From Acinetobacter pittii (GTDB lineage: Bacteria > Pseudomonadota > Gammaproteobacteria > Pseudomonadales > Moraxellaceae), in contig NZ_CP139249.1 of NCBI RefSeq assembly GCF_034064985.1, positions 1,116,001 through 1,180,000 of the forward strand: DNA of 64,000 nt, given 5' to 3'. Of this stretch, positions 27,480 to 36,437 are shown in pieces. The notes below the pieces were generated by a model that saw only the letters and a list, made by a program, of their open reading frames with translations, was not told the origin of the DNA and made no database searches. The number at the start of each line of letters is the position of its first letter. Positions within the stretch are counted from its first letter, which is position 1. The position numbers and the translations under genes were made by a program.

Positions 27480-29017
27480 ATAGTTTCCAAGTCAGGTTGA
27501 ACTTTACTGGTAGTTTTGTTCATTAATCTATTAATAGGTTTCTTTAATAAAAATAACACGATTGCGCCAATCACTAATGCCAAAACACATCGCATAAACA
27601 GGGTGGGTAAATGATCAATATTATCTGCTGATACATGTCCGCCAATAAGACCCGCAATGAGATTACCTAAAGCTGAGCCAGTAAACCACAGACCCATAAT
27701 TTGACCGCGTATAACATCAGGTGCAAGTTTGGTCATGGTTGATAAGCCAATTGGGCTTAAACAAAGTTCACCTATGGTAAGCAAAAATATAGTACCGACT
27801 AACCAAAATGGTGAGACTAAACCGCCCGCAATTGCGAAACGACTCGCAAAAGACATGAGCAAAAAGCCGCCTGCTGCGAGTAATAGTGCAATGATAAATT
27901 TGCTGATATAGCTTGGGTCTTTATTTGACTTACCTAGCTTCGTCCATAGCCAAGCTGCAACTGGAGCAAAAACAATAATAAATAGGGCATTGATGGATTG
28001 GAACCATACCGTTGGTATTTCAAATCCGAAAACAATACGGTCTGTATAATCTTGCGCAAATAAATTAAAAGATGTTGGTTTCTGCTCAAAAGCAGACCAG
28101 AATAATGCTGAGGTTGCTAATAAAACGAAACAAACAATAATTTTGAATTTATCATGCTGTTCTAAATTTAGGAAAAGTAGCAAATACGCAAAATAAGCAA
28201 TAATCCCAATCCCAATTGCAACTGTTAAATAAGTTGCTACTGCGACTGGATTGATATGTATGACGCCAAAGAAGGTAAGAGCACTAATAACTGCGACAGA
28301 TAGTAAAAAGGAGAAAGCAATTTTGGGCGCATTTTTATTTTCAACAATGGGTTTATTGCAATTGTCATTTTTTTGACGCAACTGATTAAAAGTTTGTAGC
28401 TGTGGAATAGCGAAAATACGAAAAATAAGTAATGCAACTAACATCCCAAGGCCACCAATTCCAAAACCTAAGTGCCAGTTATGATCACGTGCTAATAGAC
28501 CCGTAAGAAGGGGAGCAATAAATGATCCCATATTTATCCCCATGTAAAAAATGGAGAAACCGGCATCTCGTCTACTATCCTGAGCTTTATATAATGTTCC
28601 AACAATCACTGAAATACAGGTTTTAAATAAACCTGATCCAAGCACAATAAGAACTAAACCGAAATAAAAAAAGAATTGATCAAAAATGGTAGTGAGGGCA
28701 ATTGATAAATGACCTAGTGCAATAATAATGGAACCATACCAGACCGATCGTGCCTGACCTAACCAGTTGTCGGCAATCCAACCACCAAAAACAGTCATTA
28801 AATACATAGAGCCTGCAAATAACCCAACAATTGCTGCAGCGGTTGGACGGTCAAGGCCTAAACCACCTTCGTTGACCATTGCAATCATATAAAGAACGAG
28901 TAAAGGCCGTATACCATAATAAGAAAATCTTTCCCAAAGCTCTGTAAAAAATAAAGTTTTTAGGGGTTTTGGATGGCCGAAAAAAGCTCTGTCATATTGT
29001 TCGAGTTCATGCTTCAT
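27476..29017 (-). CDS. POT family proton-dependent peptide transporter
   Basis: A 513-residue inner-membrane carrier for di- and tripeptides with about 14 hydrophobic helices. The POT signature Glu-Leu-Trp-Glu-Arg-Phe-Ser-Tyr-Tyr-Gly lies near residues 26-35 and holds the proton-coupling ExxERFxYYG motif. A second signature (Phe-Ser-Ile-Phe-Tyr-Met-Gly-Ile-Asn) is near residue 155. It is the promoter-proximal gene of a two-gene unit with the overlapping aminopeptidase. Substrate preference cannot be read from sequence. Confidence 0.93.
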   Translation of the reverse strand: MKHELEQYDRAFFGHPKPLKTLFFTELWERFSYYGIRPLLVLYMIAMVNEGGLGLDRPTAAAIVGLFAGSMYLMTVFGGWIADNWLGQARSVWYGSIIIALGHLSIALTTIFDQFFFYFGLVLIVLGSGLFKTCISVIVGTLYKAQDSRRDAGFSIFYMGINMGSFIAPLLTGLLARDHNWHLGFGIGGLGMLVALLIFRIFAIPQLQTFNQLRQKNDNCNKPIVENKNAPKIAFSFLLSVAVISALTFFGVIHINPVAVATYLTVAIGIGIIAYFAYLLLFLNLEQHDKFKIIVCFVLLATSALFWSAFEQKPTSFNLFAQDYTDRIVFGFEIPTVWFQSINALFIIVFAPVAAWLWTKLGKSNKDPSYISKFIIALLLAAGGFLLMSFASRFAIAGGLVSPFWLVGTIFLLTIGELCLSPIGLSTMTKLAPDVIRGQIMGLWFTGSALGNLIAGLIGGHVSADNIDHLPTLFMRCVLALVIGAIVLFLLKKPINRLMNKTTSKVQPDLETI

Positions 29018-29660
29018 TTCAAATCCTTTGAACTGATTGGTAGTTTATAGAAAACCAAACTTTTAGTTTGTTCAATTATAAAAAAAAGTTATGTTTCATT
29101 TTTTAGATTTTTTTAACTTGAAAAGCAAGTTTGTCATGTATAAAAAAGGTATATAACAAACGGTAAAAATTAGATCAGAAAATTATAAGGTGAGGTGGGT
29201 TCTATAAAGTTTTTACTGCACCAAAGCTGATCAACTCTTGCTTTAGTACAAAGAACTATAAAAACAAAGTTAGATTAATATTTTAAGGCTTTAGAATTTC
29301 AATGGATGAGTATGAACTCATAAAGTACTCCATTTTAAAAATATCTATTCAGAAGAAGTCTTTTTAAAGCCTTTATTAGCAAATCGTGATGTATATACTA
29401 TCGTCTCAGCTCTAACTTAAAAATTTCATATAAAATAGATTATTATTTTCATGCATTGCAGTAAGAAGGTCGGCTTTCTATATAAGAAAGTATTATGATC
29501 ATGAATGACTGCTAGATATTGATGCGATGATTCATATTGGCGCAACAATTTTGCACTAAATTAGGGCGATTGCGAGCTATTCTTGTATGCCATAATTTGA
29601 AAATGTCTGAATATGGTGCATTTAACTATGCAAACAGTATAATGGGTTCGAGACAAGGGG
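29018..29660. other. Long AT-rich intergenic region upstream of glnA
   Basis: About 640 bases without a convincing gene between the divergent POT transporter and glnA units. I looked for sigma-54 -24/-12 elements and NtrC half-sites. Near 29537-29556 a TGGC and a TTGCA occur but with two bases too many between them, and TGCAC/GGGCG there is only a poor NtrC-like pair. Nothing else stands out. Confidence 0.5.
29638..29643 (+). promoter_or_regulatory. Candidate -10 box upstream of the glnA leader ORF
   Basis: A perfect TATAAT with no strong -35. Transcription would start near 29650, 20 bases before the small leader ORF. Confidence 0.45.
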
Positions 29661-29668
29661 CCTAAATC

Positions 29669-29737
29669 ATGGATAGTTATAAGCAATTCAATGTTTTAGG
29701 TAAGTCTTATAAAGTTGGTATGAGAATTGCTATATAA
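29669..29737 (+). CDS. Possible 22-residue leader peptide upstream of glnA
   Basis: ATG at 29669 with AGGGG (29656-29660) eight bases upstream, 22 codons, TAA. The peptide has four aromatic and four basic residues and ends Arg-Ile-Ala-Ile; no Gln run is present. It begins just after a TATAAT box and ends 60 bases before glnA. It could be a regulatory leader peptide or a chance frame. Confidence 0.3.
   Translation: MDSYKQFNVLGKSYKVGMRIAI
29728..29736 (+). promoter_or_regulatory. Candidate extended -10 promoter for glnA
   Basis: TG, one base, then TATATA (29731-29736), an extended -10 arrangement. Transcription would start near 29743, giving glnA a leader of about 55 bases. Confidence 0.4.
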
Positions 29738-29797
29738 ATACCAGCAACTAACACGCACTTAACAAGTGCAACAAAATTTCATTGGAGCAAAATGAGC

Positions 29798-31207
29798 ATG
29801 GCGAACAAGGTCCTTCAACTCATACAAGAAAGTGGCGCAAAATGGGTCGATTTTCGCTTTACTGATACTAAGGGTAAAGAACAGCACGTAACTTACCCAG
29901 CTGATTCTATTGATGAAGATACTTTTGAAGACGGTAAAATGTTTGATGGTTCTTCAATCGCTGGTTGGAAAGGCATTGAAGCATCTGACATGATTTTACG
30001 TCCAGATGCAGAAACTGGTTTCATCGACCCGTTCTTTGCTGAACCAACTGTAGTTGTGACTTGTGACGTTATTGAACCTTCAACAGGTCAAGGTTATGAG
30101 CGTGACCCACGTTCGATTGCTCGCCGTGCAGAAGAATATTTAAAATCTACAGGTATCGGTGATACTGCATTCTTTGGTCCAGAACCAGAATTCTTTGTAT
30201 TTGACGAAGTGAAATGGGACATCGATATGTCTGGCGCTCGTCATACATTAATCGCTGAAGAAGCAGCTTGGTCTACTGGTAAAGATTACGAGTCTGGTAA
30301 CTCTGGTCACCGTCCACGTGTTAAAGGCGGTTACTTCCCAGTTCCTCCAGTTGATTCTTCACAAGATATGCGTGCAGAAATGTGTGCAAAAATCGAAGAC
30401 ATCATGGGCCCAGGCCGTGTAGAAGTACATCACCACGAAGTTGCTTCTTGCCAGTTAGAAATTGGTGTGAGCTTCAATACACTTGTACGTAAAGCTGACG
30501 AAGTTCAACAGTTCAAATATGCTGTTTGGAACGTTGCTCACCAATATGCAAAAACTGCAACCTTTATGCCTAAACCAATGGTAGGTGATAACGGTTCTGG
30601 TATGCACGTTCACATGTCTATCTCTAAAGATGGCAAGAACTTGTTTGCTGGTGATGAATATGCAGGCCTTTCAGAAATGGCATTGTACTTCATCGGTGGT
30701 ATCATCAAGCACGCTCGTGCATTGAATGCAATCACAAACCCGTCTACAAACTCATACAAGCGTTTGGTTCCTCACTTTGAAGCACCAATTATGCTTGCTT
30801 ACTCAGCACGTAACCGTTCTGCTTCTATCCGTATTCCATACGTTTCTAGCCCTAAAGGTAAGCGTATCGAAGCTCGTTTCCCAGACCCAATGATGAACCC
30901 GTACTTAGGTTTCGCTGCATTATTAATGGCTGGTATCGACGGTATCCAAAACAAGATCCATCCGGGCGAAGCTGCTGATAAGAACTTGTATGATCTTCCT
31001 CCAGAAGAAGAAGCAAAAATCCCAACAGTTGCTCATAGCTTAGATATGGCTCTTGAAGCACTTCAAGCAGATCACGAATTCTTGTTGAAAGGTGGCGTGT
31101 TCACTAAAGAAATGCTTGATGCATACATCGAACTTAAAACTGAAGATGTACGTCGTCTTAACACGACTACTCACCCAGTTGAATTCGATATGTACTACAG
31201 CTTGTAA
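29798..31207 (+). CDS. glnA: Type I glutamine synthetase
   Basis: ATP-dependent synthesis of glutamine from glutamate and ammonia. The GSI dodecamer subunit is 469 residues from ATG 29798; an ATG at 29792 adds two residues. GGAG at 29784-29787 lies between ideal distances for the two. Visible signatures are Phe-Asp-Gly-Ser-Ser-Ile near residue 50, the Lys-Pro-Met-...-Gly-Ser-Gly-Met-His ATP-binding region near 260, and Asn-Leu-Tyr-Asp-Leu-Pro-Pro-Glu near 396-403. The latter contains the tyrosine adenylylated in enteric GSI, which indicates regulation by GlnE/GlnB. No glnL/glnG pair follows; a terminator closes the gene. Confidence 0.97.
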   Translation: MANKVLQLIQESGAKWVDFRFTDTKGKEQHVTYPADSIDEDTFEDGKMFDGSSIAGWKGIEASDMILRPDAETGFIDPFFAEPTVVVTCDVIEPSTGQGYERDPRSIARRAEEYLKSTGIGDTAFFGPEPEFFVFDEVKWDIDMSGARHTLIAEEAAWSTGKDYESGNSGHRPRVKGGYFPVPPVDSSQDMRAEMCAKIEDIMGPGRVEVHHHEVASCQLEIGVSFNTLVRKADEVQQFKYAVWNVAHQYAKTATFMPKPMVGDNGSGMHVHMSISKDGKNLFAGDEYAGLSEMALYFIGGIIKHARALNAITNPSTNSYKRLVPHFEAPIMLAYSARNRSASIRIPYVSSPKGKRIEARFPDPMMNPYLGFAALLMAGIDGIQNKIHPGEAADKNLYDLPPEEEAKIPTVAHSLDMALEALQADHEFLLKGGVFTKEMLDAYIELKTEDVRRLNTTTHPVEFDMYYSL

Positions 31208-31220
31208 TACATATTTTCGT

Positions 31221-31248
31221 AAAAAAGCCTGCTTATGCAGGCTTTTTT
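31221..31248 (+). terminator. Terminator after glnA
   Basis: AAAAGCCTGC pairs with GCAGGCTTTT through a TTAT loop (31223-31246), then T. Confidence 0.94.
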
Positions 31249-31333
31249 ATTGTTCAAAATGTTGATTGAATTCTCTACGTTTTTTATCAAAAAATTGGGG
31301 TAAACTAGCTGCGAGTTATCATGTGAGCAGATT

Positions 31334-31843
31334 ATGCGTAAACGGCAACCAGTACATAAACAGGAAAAGACTTTAAATCCTGAGTTGAAAACATGGTTGT
31401 ATGCGTCTGGTTCTCTGACTCAACAATTAACTGAGCTTGGTGGTGGCCAGTTCAGTGTAAAGCCCTTTAAAGAACACTTTCAGCGTTTAACTTTTGCAGA
31501 TAGCCAATGGATGAATATGTCTCATGCTCACACCTCGTGGGTAAGGGAAACTTATTTATATGGCTGTGAGGCAGAGCCGTGGGTGAAGGCAAAAAGTATT
31601 TTTCCAATTCAAAGTTTACAAAAAAAGGCCCGTATATTTCAGCATATTGGATCTAAACCGATTGGCTTTTTCCTATTTCAAAGAACAACTCCGCTTTGTG
31701 ACCGTCGTGTCATTCGTTTGCCAGAAGGCTGGACACGACAAAGTTGCTATACTTGGCATGGATGTAAATTTATCGTCCAAGAAACATTCTTACCGGCTTT
31801 TGAAGCTTTTTTAAATCAGCAGCACGACAAGGAATCACTATGA
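31334..31843 (+). CDS. ubiC: Chorismate pyruvate-lyase
   Basis: Makes 4-hydroxybenzoate from chorismate, the first committed step of ubiquinone synthesis. The 169-residue length fits. Family features are Ala-Trp/Ser-Trp-Val-Arg-Glu-Thr-Tyr-Leu-Tyr-Gly near residues 68-77 (Arg and Glu are active-site residues) and Arg-...-Phe/Leu pairs in the second half. It overlaps ubiA by four bases (ATGA), as expected for a ubiCA operon. Confidence 0.93.
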   Translation: MRKRQPVHKQEKTLNPELKTWLYASGSLTQQLTELGGGQFSVKPFKEHFQRLTFADSQWMNMSHAHTSWVRETYLYGCEAEPWVKAKSIFPIQSLQKKARIFQHIGSKPIGFFLFQRTTPLCDRRVIRLPEGWTRQSCYTWHGCKFIVQETFLPAFEAFLNQQHDKESL

Positions 31844-32718
31844 CGACTGCAACAGGCACAACATGGCGTCAGCGTTTAGAAGCTTACTATTATCTCTGCC
31901 GATTCGATAAGCCAATTGGTACTGAACTGGTTTTCTGGCCAACCATGTGGGCGCTTTGGGTTGCATCAAAAGGAATACCTGATTTAGGTATTTTATTTGT
32001 CATGATTTTAGGTGTCATTTTTATGCGTGCCGCTGGATGCGCTATTAATGATTTTGCAGACCGTAAAGTAGATGCTCATGTTGAGCGTACTAAAACGCGT
32101 CCGCTAGCAACCGGAATTATTCGTGCAAGAGAAGCGGTGTATGTGTTCTTGGGGCTAGTGTTAGCAAGTGCATGTTTGTTGTTCTTTTTACCGATTGAAA
32201 CCTTTTATTGGTCATTTGGGGCATTATTTTTAGCATTCATTTATCCATTTATGAAGCGCTATACTAACTTACCTCAAGTATTTTTAGGCGCAGCATTTTC
32301 ATGGTCAATTCCTATGGCTTTTACCGCGGTAGGTAAAACTCCAGATTTGACTTGCTGGTTGCTCTATTTTGGTAATTTGGCTTGGACAGTGGCTTATGAC
32401 ACTCAATATGCCATTACTGACCGTGAATATGATTTAAAGATTGGCGTGAAATCTACAGCTATTCTTTTTGGTCGGTATGATATCCAGATTATTGCGCTTT
32501 TACAGGCAACGAGTCTTGTTTTGATTGGTACTGCACTATATTTAGAAAATATTTTATTCCCATGGGCGATCATCGCTTTAGTGATTGTAGCATTCGATTT
32601 TATATATCAAACAATTAAGACCAAAGACCGCAACCCTCAAGTCTGCTTTTGGGCATTTCGTCACAATCGTTGGGTTGGATTAATCATTTTTTTAGGAATA
32701 TTTTTAAATTTCATATAG
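31840..32718 (+). CDS. ubiA: 4-hydroxybenzoate octaprenyltransferase
   Basis: Inner-membrane prenyltransferase that attaches the polyprenyl tail to 4-hydroxybenzoate. 292 residues with about eight or nine helices. Both Asp-rich magnesium-diphosphate motifs are intact: Asn-Asp-Phe-Ala-Asp-Arg-Lys-Val-Asp near residue 69 and Asp-Thr-...-Asp-Arg-Glu-Tyr-Asp near 187-198. It is coupled to ubiC. Confidence 0.97.
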   Translation: MTTATGTTWRQRLEAYYYLCRFDKPIGTELVFWPTMWALWVASKGIPDLGILFVMILGVIFMRAAGCAINDFADRKVDAHVERTKTRPLATGIIRAREAVYVFLGLVLASACLLFFLPIETFYWSFGALFLAFIYPFMKRYTNLPQVFLGAAFSWSIPMAFTAVGKTPDLTCWLLYFGNLAWTVAYDTQYAITDREYDLKIGVKSTAILFGRYDIQIIALLQATSLVLIGTALYLENILFPWAIIALVIVAFDFIYQTIKTKDRNPQVCFWAFRHNRWVGLIIFLGIFLNFI

Positions 32719-32738
32719 TAAAAATGACCATGAGGTTG

Positions 32739-32767
32739 AAAAGTGTTCTATGCAGAGCACTTTTTTT
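32739..32767 (+). terminator. Terminator after ubiCA
   Basis: An 11-bp stem (32739-32749 with 32754-32764, one G-U pair), loop ATGC, then T run. Confidence 0.88.
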
Positions 32768-32828
32768 ATGTCTTAATATTTGTGCATAAAAAATATGCGG
32801 AATAAATAACACATAAAAAGGATATTCT

Positions 32829-34286
32829 ATGAAACGGTCAAAAATTGCTTTAGCTATAACATTATCAATTTCAGCATTATTTCTTACAGCGTGTAATGAC
32901 GATGATGATGACTACACAGGGATAGATACCAATAAAACTTATGTCTCTGAAAGTAATTATGCTATTGATAAAGTTGATAATGCTTCATCAATTAAAGTCA
33001 TGACTTATAACATGACAAATGTTCAAGGAAAAACCGCAACTGCTACAGCCATGGTACTGTTTCCAAAAGCAATACAACCGAAAGATGGTTATCGGGTAGT
33101 GGTATGGGAACATGGAACTGTTGGGGTGGGTGATGGTTGTGCACCAAGTAAAAATGCAATTAATCCACGATTTAAAATCCTTGCTGAGTCTTTATTAGCA
33201 GCAGGTTATGTGATTGTGGCACCAGATTATGAGGGATTAGGTACACAAGGGGTGCATCCGTACTTAAACTTATCAAGTGAAGCAAAATCAGCATTAGCTG
33301 CAGTTAAAGCGGTAAAAGAACATTATGGAGCTCAGTTAAAAGGTGAATGGATGTCAATCGGTCAGTCTCAAGGAGGTCATGCCTCATTGGGAACTGCTGA
33401 GTTTGCTAATACGGATGCAAGTTACAAAGGTGCGGTAGCTGGAGCACCTGCATCAAGCTTAGGAACAATTATTCAAATTTATATTGATCCTGAAATGAAT
33501 CAAGACAGTGGTTATAAGCTTAGTAAATTAGATCAGGCGATTACAGCACGTAGACAGATTGATGCAGCGATTGCTGCAGGGCAAATGTCTCCAAATGATC
33601 CACTGGCGCTTGCTGTACCAACAATTGATAAAACTGCAGAAGGATATGCTGAATTGTTAGCATATGCTGCTTTTGCTAGTGCAGGGATTAAAGCACAGCA
33701 ACCAGACTATGATTTGAAGGCAATTTTTACGTCAGGAGCGGCTGACATTGCAGAATTGGCTTATGGTCGTACAGGAGATGATGGTGCATGTCTAAGTTAT
33801 CCTACACCTGATAGTGCGAATGGCTTGCAAGAGAAATTTAAAGCAGGAATCTTAGCTTTCTTGGCTGACCCTACACATCAAATTACCCAGTACGGTATTG
33901 ATCTAAATAAATTTAAAGCAGACCAAGTCGTTCAAAAATTTTTGACAGCAACTCAACCTGCAACAAATGCTACTGCTGAGAAAGTTATTAAGACACCGGT
34001 ATTTATTATTCAAGGTGAAAAAGATCAAGCTGTATTGCCAGTAGTTACACAAGGCTTATTTGCCAATATGAAAGCGAATGCTGTGAAACTCTTCCCACAA
34101 GCAGGCTATGATAAAGGCTATAAGCTAACTATTGTACCGAATGCAACTCATACACAAGCAATCGTATGTCAAAATGCCAATGCTGTAGATTTCATTCAAA
34201 CTAATATGTCAGCGGGTACGGGTATTGTGCTGACTGATGCTCAAAAAGATGCCAGCCAAAGCCCACACTGCACAGGTAAATTCTAA
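32829..34286 (+). CDS. Lipoprotein alpha/beta hydrolase of the secretory lipase (LIP) type
   Basis: 485 residues with a lipoprotein signal peptide: Leu-Thr-Ala-Cys with Cys22 as the lipidated residue, followed by Asn and a run of Asp. The +2 Asn favours sorting to the outer membrane. The nucleophile elbow Gly-Gln-Ser-Gln-Gly-Gly lies near residue 180. A late Pro-Val-Phe-Ile-Ile-Gln-Gly-Glu-Lys-Asp segment supplies the probable Asp, and Ala-Thr-His-Thr near residue 440 the His. It resembles the LIP family of secreted lipases; the substrate is not established. Monocistronic, with its own terminator. Confidence 0.85.
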   Translation: MKRSKIALAITLSISALFLTACNDDDDDYTGIDTNKTYVSESNYAIDKVDNASSIKVMTYNMTNVQGKTATATAMVLFPKAIQPKDGYRVVVWEHGTVGVGDGCAPSKNAINPRFKILAESLLAAGYVIVAPDYEGLGTQGVHPYLNLSSEAKSALAAVKAVKEHYGAQLKGEWMSIGQSQGGHASLGTAEFANTDASYKGAVAGAPASSLGTIIQIYIDPEMNQDSGYKLSKLDQAITARRQIDAAIAAGQMSPNDPLALAVPTIDKTAEGYAELLAYAAFASAGIKAQQPDYDLKAIFTSGAADIAELAYGRTGDDGACLSYPTPDSANGLQEKFKAGILAFLADPTHQITQYGIDLNKFKADQVVQKFLTATQPATNATAEKVIKTPVFIIQGEKDQAVLPVVTQGLFANMKANAVKLFPQAGYDKGYKLTIVPNATHTQAIVCQNANAVDFIQTNMSAGTGIVLTDAQKDASQSPHCTGKF

Positions 34287-34317
34287 GATTTATTTGTTTA
34301 ATTGGAAATTAGCTTAA

Positions 34318-34347
34318 AAAAAGAGCCACTTTATAGTGGCTCTTTTT
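34318..34347 (+). terminator. Terminator after the lipase-like gene
   Basis: GAGCCACT (34323-34330) pairs with AGTGGCTC (34335-34342), flanked by A and T runs. Confidence 0.93.
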
Positions 34348-34398
34348 GTTATATTGTTACGCATTCTGAAATCGATACTATTTGAGTTTGAAGAACTT

Positions 34399-34599
34399 AT
34401 GAGCAAGCAACCTGTTGAAAAAAAATCTGTTCCTTGGTTATTAATGGGATTAGGTTTACTTATTCCTTTTCTGATTATTGGAATACTTTTCTTGGCTGCA
34501 AAAAGTGATGCTAAGAATAAAAAACAATATGAACAGCAGCGTTTAGAGATGGCAAAAAGAATAGCTGAGAAAGAAGCTGCAAATTCTGAAACGAAATAA
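34399..34599 (+). CDS. Small single-pass membrane protein, 66 residues
   Basis: Unknown function. A short charged N-terminus precedes one strong hydrophobic segment (about residues 15-36) and a highly charged, probably helical Lys/Glu-rich tail. The frame extends upstream to 34336 but overlaps the preceding terminator. ATG 34399, with GAAGA five bases upstream, is preferred. Its 3' end is four bases from the stop of the converging DUF2726 gene. Confidence 0.65.
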   Translation: MSKQPVEKKSVPWLLMGLGLLIPFLIIGILFLAAKSDAKNKKQYEQQRLEMAKRIAEKEAANSETK

Positions 34600-34603
34600 C
34601 TTG

Positions 34604-35047
34604 TTAATGAAGATCCTTTTGTAACTGGCGTACGGTAGGAATATTGGTGTAGCGCTTTACAAGGTAGCCTGCTTCAGTGAGCATTTGATCACGAATACGG
34701 TCTTCTTCTACTTTTTCAAGATGGGTAGGGTCATCTAGCTCAATAATAGCAATCACTTCCATCTTGTCATTTAGCACGACAAAGTCAGTAACTTTACGAT
34801 TGAACTGACTACGAATTTTATAGTCATTACTGGTAATTAAAGCACTAAAAGCCACTTGTGCTAATACATGATAATTTGGGAAACTTTGTTTCAAACGTAT
34901 AAACATTTGAGTTTCAAAGTTTGTAATGACAGGACGAGCAAAGAATTTTTGTTTTGGAAATAAATAAGGGCGTAAACAAACAAGAAGAAAAATACAGGTG
35001 CTTATGCAACCTAAAACAATAAAAAATAAGTGACTCGATTCGAACAT
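34604..35047 (-). CDS. DUF2726 family membrane-anchored protein
   Basis: 147 residues. An N-terminal transmembrane helix (about 7-28) is followed by a DUF2726 domain with Phe-Glu-Thr-Gln-Met-Phe, Val-Thr-Asp-Phe-Val-Val and Ile-Glu-Leu-Asp-Asp segments. These have the spacing of a PD-(D/E)xK-like nuclease fold. Such proteins are common and uncharacterised in Gammaproteobacteria; nuclease activity is not established. Confidence 0.8.
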   Translation of the reverse strand: MFESSHLFFIVLGCISTCIFLLVCLRPYLFPKQKFFARPVITNFETQMFIRLKQSFPNYHVLAQVAFSALITSNDYKIRSQFNRKVTDFVVLNDKMEVIAIIELDDPTHLEKVEEDRIRDQMLTEAGYLVKRYTNIPTVRQLQKDLH

Positions 35048-35068
35048 GGGAAAGCATCATACAAATAA

Positions 35069-35094
35069 AAACCCACTCATGATGAGTGGGTTTT
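35069..35094. terminator. Terminator after the first tRNA-Asn
   Basis: AAACCCACTCAT and ATGAGTGGGTTT form a perfect palindromic stem (35069-35094), followed by T on either strand. Confidence 0.9.
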
Positions 35095-35103
35095 TAAGAA
35101 TCT

Positions 35104-35179
35104 TGGCTCTCCCACCTGGGCTCGAACCAGGGACCTGCGGATTAACAGTCCGTCGCTCTACCGACTGAGCTATGGGAGA
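35104..35179 (-). tRNA. tRNA-Asn (anticodon GTT), copy 1
   Basis: On the minus strand the acceptor is TCTCCCA (35179-35173) with TGGGAGA, the anticodon loop is CTGTTAA (GTT at 35146-35144), and 3' CCA is encoded at 35106-35104. It is separated from copies 2 and 3 by a terminator, so it has its own transcription unit. Confidence 0.97.
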
Positions 35180-35327
35180 ATCTGGAAAAGGATTTTAGGC
35201 AGGAAAGAGGGCTGGGTCAAGCCTTAATAACAGAATTAGAGTGAATATCTAATCGTTTGGTTTAAAAATACTCGAAACATTGATTTTATTCAAAATAATG
35301 AAAAATTATTAAATGATTAGAAAAGAA

Positions 35328-35353
35328 AAAACCCGCAATAAATGCGGGCTTTT
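35328..35353 (-). terminator. Terminator after tRNA-Asn copies 2 and 3
   Basis: CCCGCA (35332-35337) pairs with TGCGGG (35343-35348). The minus-strand read-out ends in a T run. Confidence 0.9.
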
Positions 35354-35360
35354 AGAATAT

Positions 35361-35436
35361 TGGCTCTCCCACCTGGGCTCGAACCAGGGACCTGCGGATT
35401 AACAGTCCGTCGCTCTACCGACTGAGCTATGGGAGA
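35361..35436 (-). tRNA. tRNA-Asn (anticodon GTT), copy 2
   Basis: Same sequence as copy 1 through the whole 76-base gene, including the TCTCCCA acceptor and encoded CCA. Eight bases separate it from copy 3. Confidence 0.97.
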
Positions 35437-35444
35437 TTAGTAGA

Positions 35445-35520
35445 TGGCTCTCCAACCTGGGCTCGAACCAGGGACCTGCGGATTAACAGTCCGTCGCTCT
35501 ACCGACTGAGCTATTGGAGA
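35445..35520 (-). tRNA. tRNA-Asn (anticodon GTT), copy 3, variant acceptor stem
   Basis: Identical to the other copies except that the sixth acceptor pair is A-T instead of C-G: TCTCCAA pairs with TTGGAGA. Both strands of the pair changed, so the stem stays intact. Encoded CCA at 35447-35445. Confidence 0.97.
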
Positions 35521-35625
35521 ATCTGATGCGCATTTTATGGATGAAATTTAAAAGCGTCAATAAGAATATTAAAGAAAATGAATCGTTTGCTTGATTAATA
35601 TGCTTTTGTTGTATTAAAAATAAAA

Positions 35626-35650
35626 AAACCACCCAAAATAGGGTGGTTTT
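35626..35650. terminator. Terminator after sodB
   Basis: AAACCACCC pairs with GGGTGGTTT around AAAATA, with A and T runs outside. Confidence 0.92.
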
Positions 35651-35665
35651 TATAAAGAAATAAAA

Positions 35666-36292
35666 TTATTTCTCTACACCTGCTGGTTGACCTGCAAGTT
35701 TTGCATTTGCATAGTCCCAGTTCACAAGGCTTTCTAAGAAAGTTGCGATGTATTTAGGACGTAAGTTACGGAAATCGATGTAGTAAGCGTGTTCCCATAC
35801 GTCAATTGTTAATACAGCAATTTGACCATGTGCAAGTGGAGTGTCTGCATTAGAAGTTTTAGTAATAGAAAGTTTACCGTTTACTTCATCAGCAACTAAC
35901 CAAGCCCAACCTGAACCGAATTGAGTTGTTGCAGCAGCAGTAAATTCTTCTGCAAATTTTTCGTAGCTACCAAAAGCTTCGTCAATTTTAGCAGCGATTG
36001 CGCCAGTAGGCTTACCACCACCATTTGGCTTCATAGAATTCCAGTAGAATGTATGGTTCCAAACTTGAGCAGCATTGTTGAAAATACCAGCTTTAGATGC
36101 ATCACCAGCAGTTGCTTTGATGATTTCTTCTAAAGTTTTACCTTCAAGGTCAGTTCCTTTGATTAAGTTGTTTAAGTTAACAACATAGGTATTGTGGTGT
36201 TTGTCGTGATGGTATTCTAAAGTTTCTTTACTAATATGTGGCGCTAAATCATCATAGCCATATGGAAGTGCAGGTAAAGTAATGGTTGTCAT
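35666..36292 (-). CDS. sodB: Superoxide dismutase, iron type
   Basis: Cytosolic dismutation of superoxide. 208 residues from ATG 36292; eleven upstream codons in frame are excluded because the family starts Met-Thr-Thr-Ile-Thr-Leu-Pro and AGGAAC precedes this ATG. Metal ligands are in Leu-Glu-Tyr-His-His-Asp-Lys-His (N-terminal His), Val-Trp-Asn-His-Thr-Phe-Tyr-Trp, and the C-terminal Asp-Val-Trp-Glu-His-Ala-Tyr. The Thr-Gln-Phe-Gly-Ser-Gly-Trp segment is of the Fe-SodB type. Confidence 0.96.
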   Translation of the reverse strand: MTTITLPALPYGYDDLAPHISKETLEYHHDKHHNTYVVNLNNLIKGTDLEGKTLEEIIKATAGDASKAGIFNNAAQVWNHTFYWNSMKPNGGGKPTGAIAAKIDEAFGSYEKFAEEFTAAATTQFGSGWAWLVADEVNGKLSITKTSNADTPLAHGQIAVLTIDVWEHAYYIDFRNLRPKYIATFLESLVNWDYANAKLAGQPAGVEK

Positions 36293-36437
36293 GTTCCTAT
36301 TCCTTGCATTTGCTGGGTTATACAATTAAGTGGCTCTATTGTAAATGATTCTGGTCACAATAGGGCATCGTTTTAAAGAACTATACACAATAAAGATCTA
36401 ATTAATACGCATAACACAGATTGAAAAAAAGACTTAA

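Noticed and set aside
29537..29556. Sigma-54 -24/-12 promoter upstream of glnA
   Set aside because: The GG and GC dinucleotides are 12 bases apart instead of 10, and the nearby NtrC-like pair is poor.
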